Source: Brevundimonas sp. UBA4553
Lineage (GTDB): Bacteria; Pseudomonadota; Alphaproteobacteria; Caulobacterales; Caulobacteraceae
NCBI RefSeq assembly: GCF_002387245.1
Contig: NZ_DGLD01000013.1
Span: 186,001-250,000 of the forward strand
DNA: 64,000 nt
Reading direction: 5' to 3'
Of this stretch, positions 34,589 to 43,046 are shown piece after piece. Within the stretch, counting starts at the first letter, position 1, and each line of letters opens with the position of its first letter. A program made the translations under genes and the position numbers. The notes under the pieces were generated by a model, which was not told where the DNA came from, did no database searches, and saw only the letters and a program-made list of their open reading frames with translations.

Positions 34589-36652
34589 TCAGGATGCGCC
34601 CAGGGCGCGACGCAGGGTCAGACCGACGTAGGGGCCGGTGCGTTCGACGCGATACTCGATACGATCGGGCGAACGTCCGTCTCGCGGCGTGTCGAACAAC
34701 TGCCGATCCACCCGAATGGCGCGGTCGCCGAGATTCTCCGCCTTGAGGCCGACCGTCCAGCGTGGGCTTGGCGTCCATTCGATAAAGGCGCCGTACCAGG
34801 GCTGGTAGAATTCCTCGACCACCTCATCGAAACGGAACTCGCGATAGGGCGAGCCGATTTCTGCGGTCAGGCCCCATTTCAGGTTTTGGCCCGGCAGATC
34901 GCGCGTCAGTTCGATTTCGGCTTCGAAGGGATTGTAACCGGATAGGCGGCGTTGTTCGCCGGTGGTGGGGTCCGTCACCCGGGTATGGGCGCGCTCCACC
35001 GTCGTTTTCAGCAGGCCGCCCGACAGGCCGACCCTGTCCAGCGGAAGGGCCAGTTCGACCATGAAGACGGTCCGCCGGGCGTCGCCGATATTGCCCGGGG
35101 CGTCGAAGGCGAAGCCAGGTCCTGTCAGCAAAACGCGGTCCGTCGCGTCGGTGATCTCCTGATGCAGCAGGGCCGCCTTGATCGCGCCTTCGGTCCAGAA
35201 GCGGCGCTCATAGACCAGTTCGCCGGTCCAGGCGTCCTGAGGCCTCAGGTCGGCGGCCCCCGCCGTGACGACCCCCGTGTCCAGGCTGGCCGAGGTGACG
35301 AAGTCACTGAACGAGAGCTGGCCCAGTTCGCGTTCGACCCGCAACCGCCACTGACTGGCCGGATCGGGCGTCCAGGTCAGCAGCAGGCGCGGTTTGGCGT
35401 AGGTCAGGCTGCGTTCCAGCGGCGCGTCTCCGCTGAGGGACAGGGTCGAGGTCTCGACACGAAGACCGGCTTCCGCCGAAAGATCGGGTCTGGGGCTCCA
35501 GGCAAGGCTGACGAAGGCTTCGCCCCGTCTTTCCTCCACGCGCACATTGGAAGAAGGCAGAACCACAGCCTGGCCGTCTTCCTCGGCGCTGATCGCCCCC
35601 TCCAGCCAGTTGAAGGCGCCCTCGACGCCGCCCTCGATCGTCAGGTTCCGCGACGCCAGTTCACGGCTGATCGCGGCGCGTCCGATGGTCTCGCCCGCGC
35701 GCTCATTGCTGCGGAAGAGGTCTTCCCCGTCGCCGCTGACCGAACGCGACAACTCCTGATCATCCTCCAGGGTTTGCAAGCCCGTCAGACGCAACCGACT
35801 GGCGCCGAAGGCCCGCTCCCAGCCCAGGCCCAACTCGGCTTCGAGGACGTCCTCAACCTCGTTGATCCGCCTGGCGTCGCCAGCCGCAGGTCGTTCCAGC
35901 AGGTCGAATTCATAGCGTTCTCCGACCAGCCGTCCATTGGCTGACAGGTCGCCGCCGGCCAGGGTCTGACGCCATGCGCCGCTGATCCTGGCGCCGTGTC
36001 CGGCGGCGTCCGTCAACCGGTCCGCCGAACCGATCAGGGCACCCGAAGCATCGCGCAACTCCTCACGTCCGTCCCCGGCTTCGTCGTCGACGTAGTTGTA
36101 GAGCGAGCCGGACAGTTCCAGCAGACGACCGCCTGACAGGCTGCGAGTCATTTCAGCAACGACATCCGTCGCCCAGCGATCACCGGCATGTCGTTCTGTG
36201 GCCAGGGTCACAGCGCCGCTGGTGGTGGCCGCATCGGCGCGGCGGACGATGTTGGCGACCACGGGGTGGCCCTGCATGTCCAGCCCCGCGCCCCGGTCGC
36301 GCACGATATCGATTCGTTCGACCTGACCCGCAGCGATGCGGGCGATCAGATCGCCCAGGTCCTCGCCCTTGGAGGTCGGACGGCGGCCGTCGATCAGCAC
36401 ATTGCCCTGGGCGCCCGAAAGACCGCGCACGGAATCGCCTTCGTCCAGGGTGAAGCCCGGCGTGCGGCCGATCATGTCCAGCGCCGTGACAGGCCGCGCC
36501 GCGGCGTAGAAGTCGGCCGGATAGCTGAGGGTCCCGGTCGGGGCCGCGCCCCGGCTGCGCGCATCGGCTCCCTCTGCTGGCGCTGTCTGACCCCATGCCG
36601 GTCCGGCCAGCAAGGCCGACAACAGCAGCCAGGCTGCGCGCGAACCGATCAT
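34589..36652 (-). CDS. TonB-dependent outer-membrane receptor
   Basis: 687 residues with a signal peptide (LLLSALLAGPAWGQ). The plug domain is seen in VTALDMIGRTPGFTLDEGDS, VRGLSGAQGNVLIDGRRPTS and AAGQVERIDIVRDRGAGLDM. The rest is a beta-barrel of alternating strands, ending ERTGPYVGLTLRRALGAS. It lacks the usual C-terminal aromatic residue. The plug type (DGRRPTSKGEDL) is that of the alphaproteobacterial family with no assigned ligand. A palindrome at 36668-36682 lies just before the start and may be the operator. Confidence 0.88.
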   Translation of the reverse strand: MIGSRAAWLLLSALLAGPAWGQTAPAEGADARSRGAAPTGTLSYPADFYAAARPVTALDMIGRTPGFTLDEGDSVRGLSGAQGNVLIDGRRPTSKGEDLGDLIARIAAGQVERIDIVRDRGAGLDMQGHPVVANIVRRADAATTSGAVTLATERHAGDRWATDVVAEMTRSLSGGRLLELSGSLYNYVDDEAGDGREELRDASGALIGSADRLTDAAGHGARISGAWRQTLAGGDLSANGRLVGERYEFDLLERPAAGDARRINEVEDVLEAELGLGWERAFGASRLRLTGLQTLEDDQELSRSVSGDGEDLFRSNERAGETIGRAAISRELASRNLTIEGGVEGAFNWLEGAISAEEDGQAVVLPSSNVRVEERRGEAFVSLAWSPRPDLSAEAGLRVETSTLSLSGDAPLERSLTYAKPRLLLTWTPDPASQWRLRVERELGQLSFSDFVTSASLDTGVVTAGAADLRPQDAWTGELVYERRFWTEGAIKAALLHQEITDATDRVLLTGPGFAFDAPGNIGDARRTVFMVELALPLDRVGLSGGLLKTTVERAHTRVTDPTTGEQRRLSGYNPFEAEIELTRDLPGQNLKWGLTAEIGSPYREFRFDEVVEEFYQPWYGAFIEWTPSPRWTVGLKAENLGDRAIRVDRQLFDTPRDGRSPDRIEYRVERTGPYVGLTLRRALGAS

Positions 36653-36667
36653 CGAATACCCCTTTAA

Positions 36668-36682
36668 TGCGAGCGAATCGCA
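36668..36682. promoter_or_regulatory. TGCGA-N5-TCGCA palindrome before the TonB receptor gene
   Basis: A perfect 5-bp inverted repeat with a 5-bp centre, 16 bp upstream of the receptor start. Its position suggests a repressor site (for example Fur- or LacI-type), but no consensus can be assigned by eye. Confidence 0.35.
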
Positions 36683-36744
36683 AGCGAACCCTATCCCTGC
36701 ACTGTCATCGGGTCAGATGCGAGCAGACAAACCGTCGCCTGGGG

Positions 36745-37044
36745 TCAGGGCTGCTTACTGTTTGGGGGCGAGATCACGGCGCGGGCCTCGGCCCCGGTGC
36801 GCAGGGCCGGGTCGCGCACCTCGACCTCGACGGCGATGGCGCCGGCGGGCTCGTGCGCCCACAGGTAGCGACGCTCGATCTCGACCGCCCGGCCCGATGG
36901 GGCCGTGCCCTCATAGGTGTCGCCCCAGGGCGTGACGGCCTTCATCTCGACCCACAGCAGGCCGCAGGCGGCGTCCAGTTCCTCAATGGCCATTTCCGAC
37001 AATTCGTCGGCGTGCGGAGCGGGGCGGTTCGGGGTCACAGCCAT
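36745..37044 (-). CDS. Small cytosolic protein, unknown
   Basis: 99 residues, acidic, with no signal or membrane segment. ADELSEMAIEELDAACGLLW and EMKAVTPWGDTYEGTAPSGR have no family I recognise. The start lies within the last 10 bases of the ICMT-family gene, so it is translationally coupled to that gene as the last member of the 38683-36745 series. Confidence 0.6.
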   Translation of the reverse strand: MAVTPNRPAPHADELSEMAIEELDAACGLLWVEMKAVTPWGDTYEGTAPSGRAVEIERRYLWAHEPAGAIAVEVEVRDPALRTGAEARAVISPPNSKQP

Positions 37045-37508
37045 CGGCGGACCTTTCCTTTGTAGGCTTCGTATTCAGCGCCGAACTTGCCCGTCAGGTA
37101 GCGCTCCTCGCGGGCGATGACGAAGCGGTCGACGACGATCAGGCAGGGGATCAACAGGGCCAGGGCGAACGGGCTGTCCATGGCCAGGGCGAACCCGGCG
37201 TAGGTGATGGCGAAGCCGACATAGATGGGGTTGCGGCTGTAGCGATAGAGGCCGCCGGTCGCCAGGGCGGTGGTCGGCTTCCATGGCTCGGGCGGGGTGC
37301 CCAGACGGCGGAAGGTCCCCGCCGCGATCCCGTCCAGCAGCAGGCCGCCGATCACCAGAACAAAGGCCAGCCCGCGCCGCAGGTCGACGTTCAACCCTAG
37401 GGAAGGCTCGCTGACCAGTTGGCCGAGGCCAAATCCGGCCAGCAGGAAGCCGAGGTAGATCAGGGGCGGCGGGGCGATAACGCCCGGATGGTCCTTTGCC
37501 GTCGTCAA
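37035..37508 (-). CDS. Isoprenylcysteine carboxylmethyltransferase (ICMT)-family membrane protein
   Basis: 157 residues with about five helices. The conserved core TGGLYRYSRNPIYVGFAITY (SAM-binding NPxY) and the C-terminal EERYLTGKFGAEYEAYKGKV define the ICMT/PEMT-like superfamily. Bacterial members methylate unknown substrates or lipids. Its start overlaps the upstream peptidase stop (ATGA, 37505-37508) and its end overlaps the next gene. Confidence 0.85.
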   Translation of the reverse strand: MTTAKDHPGVIAPPPLIYLGFLLAGFGLGQLVSEPSLGLNVDLRRGLAFVLVIGGLLLDGIAAGTFRRLGTPPEPWKPTTALATGGLYRYSRNPIYVGFAITYAGFALAMDSPFALALLIPCLIVVDRFVIAREERYLTGKFGAEYEAYKGKVRRWL

Positions 37509-38683
37509 CGGGCGGCCTCTTCGTCGGCGTAGATGGCGACGCGCGACGGGCGGCCCGAGCCGGCCTCGCCGCGATACATGCCCGAGGTGTTCATCGAGAA
37601 GGCGACCGCGCCGTCCTTGCCCATGACGATGACGCCGCCGTCGCCGCCGATGGCGCCGACCTCGGCGATCTCGGCGTCAGCGGCTACGGCTTCGATTTGG
37701 AGTTCGTGGACGGCGGTGATGGTGTCGCCGTTGCTCGTCTTGTTCGCGGCGTCGGCGCGTTCAAGGGCGGCGTTGAGGTTTCCGTCTTGATTAGCGCGCA
37801 TCAGGCCAATGCGCGCACAGATGTCGCGCGCCACGGTGGCGCGGATGAAGTACTCGCCCGATCCGGTGGCCGAGACGGCGCAGCCGTCGGCGTTGGAGGC
37901 GTAGGTGCCGGCGCCGATCACCGGCACATCGCCGACCCGGCCCCACTGCTTGGCGGTCATGCCGCCGGTCGAGGTGCCGGCCGCCAGACGCCCCTGGCTG
38001 TCCATAGCCACGGCGCCGACAGTGCCGAACTTGCGCTCGTCCAGCGGGGCTTCATTGAGGGAGGCCAGAGGAACCGGCCGGGCCAGGGTGGCGGGTTCCG
38101 GCGGCGCGCCTTGCGGACGCGGCGGCAGGGGCAGGTTCTTGTCGCGCAGGGCCTTCAGCAGGGCCTGCCAGCGGCTCTCGGTGAAGAAGAAGCCCGGCTC
38201 GACCTGCTCCAGACCGACCGAGGCGGCGAAGGTCTCGGCCCCTTCGCCGATCAGCATGACGTGGGGGGATCGCTCCATCACCGCGCGGGCCGCCGCGATC
38301 GGATGGCGGGTTCGGGTCAGGCCCGCCACGGACCCGGCGGTCAGGTCGGACCCGTTCATCACGGCGGCGTCCAGTTCGTTCTTGCCGGCGGCGGTGAAGA
38401 CCGCGCCCCGTCCGGCGTTGAACAGGGGGTTGTCCTCCATGGTCTGAACCGCGGCCTGAACCGCGTCCAGCGCCGAGCCGCCCCGGGCCAGAACCGCCGA
38501 ACCGGCGTCCAGCGCCGCCTGCAGGCCGGCGCGATAGGCGGCGTCGCGTTCAGGGGTCAGGTTGGCGCGTTCGATGACGCCCGCCCCGCCGTGGATGGCC
38601 AGCGACCAGGTCGGCGCCTCCTGCGCGAGCGCGGGCGACGCCAGCAGGGTCAGGGCGGCTGCGGCGGTCAGGACGGATTTCAT
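37505..38683 (-). CDS. Exported isoaspartyl peptidase/L-asparaginase (Ntn-hydrolase)
   Basis: 392 residues. The Sec signal ends at LLASPALAQE and the mature enzyme begins with WSLAIHGGAGVIERANLTPE. The autoproteolytic nucleophile Thr lies in RKFGTVGAVAMDSQGRLAAG, followed by TSTGGMTAKQWGRVGDVPVI. Such enzymes self-cleave into alpha and beta subunits and remove isoaspartyl residues or hydrolyse Asn. The start at 38683 is chosen because it opens the signal peptide; the frame is open further up into the repeat at 38705-38825. Confidence 0.92.
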   Translation of the reverse strand: MKSVLTAAAALTLLASPALAQEAPTWSLAIHGGAGVIERANLTPERDAAYRAGLQAALDAGSAVLARGGSALDAVQAAVQTMEDNPLFNAGRGAVFTAAGKNELDAAVMNGSDLTAGSVAGLTRTRHPIAAARAVMERSPHVMLIGEGAETFAASVGLEQVEPGFFFTESRWQALLKALRDKNLPLPPRPQGAPPEPATLARPVPLASLNEAPLDERKFGTVGAVAMDSQGRLAAGTSTGGMTAKQWGRVGDVPVIGAGTYASNADGCAVSATGSGEYFIRATVARDICARIGLMRANQDGNLNAALERADAANKTSNGDTITAVHELQIEAVAADAEIAEVGAIGGDGGVIVMGKDGAVAFSMNTSGMYRGEAGSGRPSRVAIYADEEAAR

Positions 38684-38704
38684 CGGCGGTTTCCCCTCGG
38701 GTTT

Positions 38705-38825
38705 CTCCTCCACATGAAATGGGGAGGTGGCGCGGCGCGCAAGCGCCGTGACGGAGGGGCCACTTTTGAAGTGGCAAAGCCCCTCCACCACTTCGTGGTC
38801 CCCCTCCTCACCAGAGTGGGGAGGA
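38705..38825. repeat. Second paired palindromic intergenic element
   Basis: Between the small membrane protein gene and the peptidase gene. CTCCTCC...GGGGAGG hairpins at each end flank central arms GAGGGGC (38754-38760) and GCCCCTC (38779-38785), plus CCAC/GTGG. The layout matches the 16441 element but the sequence is different, so it is a separate repeat family. Confidence 0.65.
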
Positions 38826-38830
38826 AAACG

Positions 38831-39013
38831 TCAGCGGTGGTGCAGTCGCTTCCAGACGCGGTAGCCGAGGATGGGGGCGAAGCCGCAGACCAGCGCCGCC
38901 AGCAGCACCATCCAGAAGCCTCCCCCTAGCCAGTATTCCCCGGCCAGCGCCCCGGCCCCGGCCGCCAGAAGCGGGCCGAGCCAGGGCAGCCAGTGCGGCG
39001 GCCGCCTCTTCAT
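38831..39013 (-). CDS. Small two-helix membrane protein, unknown
   Basis: 60 residues: PHWLPWLGPLLAAGAGALAG and WMVLLAALVCGFAPILGYRV are two membrane helices between basic ends (MKRRPPH, WKRLHHR). Its ATG follows the hppD stop directly (TGAATG), so it is co-translated with hppD. No family is recognised. Confidence 0.6.
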   Translation of the reverse strand: MKRRPPHWLPWLGPLLAAGAGALAGEYWLGGGFWMVLLAALVCGFAPILGYRVWKRLHHR

Positions 39014-40102
39014 TCAGGCGTCGACCTTGATGACGCCGCGACGGATCTGGTCCAGCTCGATCGAGTCGAACAGGGCCTGGAAGTTGCCGTTGCCGAAGCC
39101 CTCGTTGCCCTTGCGCTGGATGATCTCGAAGAAGATCGGGCCGAAGGTGTCCTGGGTGAAGATCTGCAACAGCAGGCCCTCTTCGTCCGACCCGTCGATC
39201 AGGATGCGGTTCTTGCGCATCCGCTCCACGTCCTCGCCGTGGTTGGGCAGGCGCTTGTCGATCAGCTCGAAGTAGGTCTCGATCGTGTCCTGGAAGTCCA
39301 CGCCGCGGGCCTTCATGGCCTCGACCGTCTCGAAGATGTTCTCGGTGGTCAGGGCGATGTGCTGGATGCCTTCGCCGTTGTAGCGACGGATGAACTCCTC
39401 GATCTGGGAGTTCTCGTCCTGGCTCTCGTTCAGCGGGATGCGGATGGCGCGGTCGGGCGCGATCATGGCTTGCGAGAACAGGCCGGTCGCCTTGCCCTTG
39501 ATGTCGAAATACTTCTGCTCTTCGAAGTTGAAGATCGAGTTGTAGAAGCCCGACCAGGTGCGCATCTGGCCGCGACGCACGTTGTGGGTCAGGTGGTCCA
39601 GGATCTCGAGGCCCATGGAGTTCTTGCGCTCGGCCTCTTCCCAGCCCTCGATCTCGTCCCAGGCTTCGTACAGCGAGCCCTGCTCGCCATACTGGTCGAT
39701 GACATAGAGCAGCGAACCGCCGATGCCTTGCAGGATGTAGGGATAGTCGCTCCCCAGGGCCCCGCCGCTCGCGCCCTCGGCCTTGACCGCGCCGCGCGCC
39801 AGCGCGCCCTCATAGGCGGCCTTGGCGTCGGCGACGCGGAAGGCCATGCCGTTGGCCGAGGGGCCGTGGTCCTTGGCGAAGTCGGCCGCCTGGCCCGCGG
39901 GCTTGCGGTGGACCAGCATGGTGATGTCGCCCTGCTTCAGACGCACCACGTCCGTGGTCGGGTTCACATGGGTCGGGGTGAAGCCCATCAGCTCCAGGCG
40001 AGCGATCATGGCTTCCGGCTCCGGGCCGGTGAACTCGACGAATTCGAAACCGTCCACGCCCAGCGGGTTTTCCTGGTCGAGTTTGGCGGCGGCGTCCTGC
40101 AT
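39014..40102 (-). CDS. hppD: 4-hydroxyphenylpyruvate dioxygenase
   Basis: Fe(II) dioxygenase that turns 4-hydroxyphenylpyruvate into homogentisate in tyrosine catabolism; some bacteria make pyomelanin from the product. The vicinal-oxygen-chelate fold is visible in FEFVEFTGPEPEAMIARLEL near the N-terminus. Iron ligands lie in LDHLTHNVRRGQ, GEGIQHIALTTENIFETVEA and FGPIFFEIIQRKGNEGFGNG, which carries the final Glu. At 362 residues it is the expected bacterial length. The following small membrane gene starts at the next base after its stop. Confidence 0.96.
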   Translation of the reverse strand: MQDAAAKLDQENPLGVDGFEFVEFTGPEPEAMIARLELMGFTPTHVNPTTDVVRLKQGDITMLVHRKPAGQAADFAKDHGPSANGMAFRVADAKAAYEGALARGAVKAEGASGGALGSDYPYILQGIGGSLLYVIDQYGEQGSLYEAWDEIEGWEEAERKNSMGLEILDHLTHNVRRGQMRTWSGFYNSIFNFEEQKYFDIKGKATGLFSQAMIAPDRAIRIPLNESQDENSQIEEFIRRYNGEGIQHIALTTENIFETVEAMKARGVDFQDTIETYFELIDKRLPNHGEDVERMRKNRILIDGSDEEGLLLQIFTQDTFGPIFFEIIQRKGNEGFGNGNFQALFDSIELDQIRRGVIKVDA

Positions 40103-40307
40103 GACGCGTCTCCTCTGACTGTCTTATGGGGCGCCCCCGACCCTTGAGCCCGGGCGCCGATTGGGGCGGAACCTAATGGTCGGCCCCCATGGCGCGCAAG
40201 GCGGGCCTGCGTCGAAACAGGACACGTTGCGGTGTCGCAGGCGATTATCGACGGGTGCGCGCCGGCTTTGGGCCTGCTAGAGCCGACGGCTCAACCGGGA
40301 CGCCTGT

Positions 40308-40889
40308 ATGCTTCGCAAGCTTTATGACTGGGTCTTCTCCCTGGCCCGCCACCGTCACGCGACCCGGTCGCTGGCCGTGGTCTCGTTCGCCGAGAGCTCC
40401 TTCTTCCCCATTCCGCCCGACGTCATGCTGGCGCCCATGGTGCTGGCCCGGCCCGAGCGCGCCTACTTCTACGCCACGGTCTGCACCATCGCCTCGGTCC
40501 TGGGCGGCTTGCTGGGCTACGCCATCGGCTACTTCCTCGAGCCGGTGGGGATGTGGATGCTGTCGGTCCTGGGCAAGGCCGAGACCTTCGAGGCCTCCAA
40601 GGCCCTGTTCCAGCAGCACGGGGCCTGGGTCATCCTGATCAAGGGACTGACGCCCATCCCGTTCAAGCTGATCACCATTGCCTCGGGCATCTTCCAGTTC
40701 AATCTGGCCCTCTTCATCGCCCTGTGCGTCGTCACGCGGGGCGCGCGCTTCTTCCTGGTGGCCTTTGTGCTCAAGCGCTGGGGCGAGCCCATGCTGGCCG
40801 TGATCGAGAAACGACTGGCCCTGTTCACCGTCCTCTTCCTGGTCCTGCTGGTCGGCGCCGTGTTTGCGGTCAAGCTGATCGGACACTGA
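40308..40889 (+). CDS. YqaA/DedA-family (VTT domain) membrane protein
   Basis: 193 residues, inner membrane. VSFAESSFFPIPPDVMLAPM (the acidic/Pro re-entrant motif), GGLLGYAIGYFLEPVGMWML and the second re-entrant ILIKGLTPIPFKLITIASGI are the DedA/VTT hallmarks. The YqaA subgroup may share the undecaprenyl-phosphate or lipid scramblase activity shown for other DedA proteins (inference). It is the first of three co-oriented genes with dsbB and coq7. Confidence 0.88.
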   Translation: MLRKLYDWVFSLARHRHATRSLAVVSFAESSFFPIPPDVMLAPMVLARPERAYFYATVCTIASVLGGLLGYAIGYFLEPVGMWMLSVLGKAETFEASKALFQQHGAWVILIKGLTPIPFKLITIASGIFQFNLALFIALCVVTRGARFFLVAFVLKRWGEPMLAVIEKRLALFTVLFLVLLVGAVFAVKLIGH

Positions 40890-40924
40890 TCGACGCCGGC
40901 CCCGGCTGCGTCTAAGAAGGCGTG

Positions 40925-41464
40925 ATGAAGCGCCTGTATCAACGTCTGACCGGCTGGTGGACCGCCTTTGCGCTGGCGGCCTCTCTGGCCATGCTGGGCG
41001 CCGCCCACGCCTTCGAGCGGGTCGCCGGCCTGGCCCCGTGCAACCTCTGCCTCAAGCAGCGCGAGGTCTACTGGGCCGCCGTGGCCATCGCCGGGGCCGC
41101 CACCTTCTGGGCCGTGTTCAGCCGCGCCAGCCGCGGCACGCCGCGCATCGCCTCCTTCCTGCTGGCCGCGGTCTTCTTCACCGGCGCGATCACGGCGGGC
41201 TTCCACGCCGGCGGGGAGCTGAAATGGTGGGACCTGCCTGCGACCTGTTCGGCCATTCCTTCGACCACCATCGACCTCAGCGCGCTCAGCGCCCTGGCCG
41301 ACGGCACCGCCGAGATGAAACCCATTGTCGGCTGCGGTGATGTGGCGTGGAGCTTCGGCGGCGTCTCCATGGCGGGGTGGAACTTCATAATCTCCCTGGC
41401 CCTGGCCGTATTCAGCCTGCTGGCGGCGAAACGTCCCAAGGACGCGCGAGCGCCCAAGGCGTAA
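40925..41464 (+). CDS. dsbB: Disulfide bond formation protein B
   Basis: A four-helix inner-membrane quinone reductase that re-oxidises DsbA. The first periplasmic pair is GLAPCNLCLKQREVYWAAVA and the second pair is in LPATCSAIPS and PIVGCGDVAW. FGGVSMAGWNFIISLALAVF is the last helix. 179 residues. The ATG at 40925 is used; a GTG lies one codon upstream. It follows the YqaA gene by 35 bp and precedes coq7 by 10 bp, so these probably share a transcript. Confidence 0.9.
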   Translation: MKRLYQRLTGWWTAFALAASLAMLGAAHAFERVAGLAPCNLCLKQREVYWAAVAIAGAATFWAVFSRASRGTPRIASFLLAAVFFTGAITAGFHAGGELKWWDLPATCSAIPSTTIDLSALSALADGTAEMKPIVGCGDVAWSFGGVSMAGWNFIISLALAVFSLLAAKRPKDARAPKA

Positions 41465-41474
41465 GGAAGCGATC

Positions 41475-42065
41475 ATGACCGAGGCCACCGACACCGTCGC
41501 CGCCGCCCGCCGCATCCCCCTGCCGCGTCCTGGCGTGGGCCAGACCCGCGCTCGCATGGCTGAAATGCTCCGCGTCGATCATGCCGGCGAGTTCGCCGCC
41601 GTCCACATCTACCGCGCCCAGCGCGCCGTGCTGGAAGGCCGCAAGGGCAAGGCCGCCATCGCCGCCGACCTGACCGAGATGGAGGGGCACGAGGCTGTCC
41701 ACCTGGCCCGCTTCGAGGCCCTGCTGACGGAAAACCGCGTTCGTCCCACGGCCATGATTCCGCTGTGGAAGCTGGCCGCCACGGCGCTGGGCGCCGGCAC
41801 CGCCCTGATCTCGGAGAAGGCCGCCCACGCCTGCACCGAGGCGGTCGAGAGCGTCATCGAGAAACACTACGCCGACCAGATCGAGGAGGTCCGCGAGCGC
41901 GACCCCGAACTGGCCGCGGAGCTGACCAGGTTCCGCGAGGAGGAACTGGCCCACCACGACCACGCCATCGAGCACGGCAGCCGCGAGGCTCCGGCCTATC
42001 GCCTGCTGTCGAGCGTCATCAAGGTCGGCTGCAAGGCCGCCATCAAGATCAGCGAACGGATCTGA
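41475..42065 (+). CDS. coq7: Demethoxyubiquinone hydroxylase (COQ7/CAT5 family)
   Basis: Di-iron monooxygenase for the C6 (COQ7) hydroxylation step in ubiquinone synthesis, membrane-associated. Carboxylate and His iron ligands are seen in MLRVDHAGEFAAVHIYRAQR, TEMEGHEAVHLARFEALLTE, CTEAVESVIEKHYADQIEEV and FREEELAHHDHAIEHGSREA. 196 residues, typical of alphaproteobacterial Coq7. It is the last gene of the YqaA-dsbB-coq7 series and faces the phytase-like gene. Confidence 0.93.
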   Translation: MTEATDTVAAARRIPLPRPGVGQTRARMAEMLRVDHAGEFAAVHIYRAQRAVLEGRKGKAAIAADLTEMEGHEAVHLARFEALLTENRVRPTAMIPLWKLAATALGAGTALISEKAAHACTEAVESVIEKHYADQIEEVRERDPELAAELTRFREEELAHHDHAIEHGSREAPAYRLLSSVIKVGCKAAIKISERI

Positions 42066-42074
42066 CGCGCCGCC

Positions 42075-43046
42075 CTAGCGGACGTCGAACGCCAGCATCA
42101 TGGTCCGCTGCACGGCGTTGAAATTGTCGTCGGACAGAATGTAGAGGCGCGTCCGGTCGCCGCGCCGTTCGGCCGCGATCCCCTCGAAATTGTCGGTCGT
42201 GCCGGGCAGCTTCAGTTCGATCAGCACCGGCCCCAGCGTGCCATCCTGCGCCATCCGCCGCACCCGAGCCCGCACGTCGATCGGCGCGCGCCAGGAGCGC
42301 TGCACCACGAACCAGCCGCCTGCCGGGTCGCGATCCATGCCGGTGATGCGATAGTCGCCCTCGCGCAGCGGCGTCTCGGGCGGGGGCGTCACGACCGTGC
42401 AACGCGCGGGGACGCAGTCCCAGACTCCGCCGGATTCGCCGGCGACCCGCCAGCCCTCGCCCGACGCGGCCAGGCCCTCCATCCCGTCGTTCTCGGCGAA
42501 GGGGAAGTCGGGGCGGCGCACGGCCTGGGGCGACCGCAGGGCCGTCAGCGGCCCATAGTTCCAGATGCGGTGATCGCGTTCGAAACTGACCAGCAGGTCG
42601 CCGTTGGACGTAACGGCCAGTCCCTCGGCGTCGCCCTCGGCCTTCTGGCTGATCAGGGATCCGTCGGTCAGGGTCAGGCGGCGCACGCGCAAGCCGTCGA
42701 GACCGATCAGCCGCCCTCGTCGATCCAGCATCAGGCTCCCGCGCGCCAGATCGCCGACGTCGGACACGGTGATGAAGCCGCCGCCTCCGGTCAGTTTCAG
42801 GTCGGACAGGCTGTGCAGCGGCGAGTCGGCGCCGGCCAGCACGGTTACGCCGCCGGCGTAGCGCACGCCGTCGCCCAGCACCGCAGCGCCCGGCAGGCCC
42901 AGCCCCACGGGGCGGGTCGAGGCGCTGACCGCGCTCCAGCCATCGGCCTCTGGCGCGGGCGTCCAGGGTTGCGAGGTCACGACCGCCCCGGCGCAGGCGG
43001 CCAGCGTCAGCGCCGCCAGGGCTGCGACATAGATCCGTCGGTTCAC
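42075..43046 (-). CDS. Esterase-like activity of phytase family lipoprotein
   Basis: 323 residues. The lipobox (LTLAACAG, Cys about residue 18) predicts a lipoprotein. A beta-propeller-like series follows: FITVSDVGDLARGSLMLDRR, DAEGLAVTSNGDLLVSFERD, NDGMEGLAASGEGWRVAGES, then TDNFEGIAAERRGDRTRLYI. This is the pattern of the 'esterase-like activity of phytase' family (DUF4114/propeller-type). The real substrate is not known. Its start overlaps the end of cobT by four bases, so it is translated from the cobT transcript. Confidence 0.85.
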   Translation of the reverse strand: MNRRIYVAALAALTLAACAGAVVTSQPWTPAPEADGWSAVSASTRPVGLGLPGAAVLGDGVRYAGGVTVLAGADSPLHSLSDLKLTGGGGFITVSDVGDLARGSLMLDRRGRLIGLDGLRVRRLTLTDGSLISQKAEGDAEGLAVTSNGDLLVSFERDHRIWNYGPLTALRSPQAVRRPDFPFAENDGMEGLAASGEGWRVAGESGGVWDCVPARCTVVTPPPETPLREGDYRITGMDRDPAGGWFVVQRSWRAPIDVRARVRRMAQDGTLGPVLIELKLPGTTDNFEGIAAERRGDRTRLYILSDDNFNAVQRTMMLAFDVR

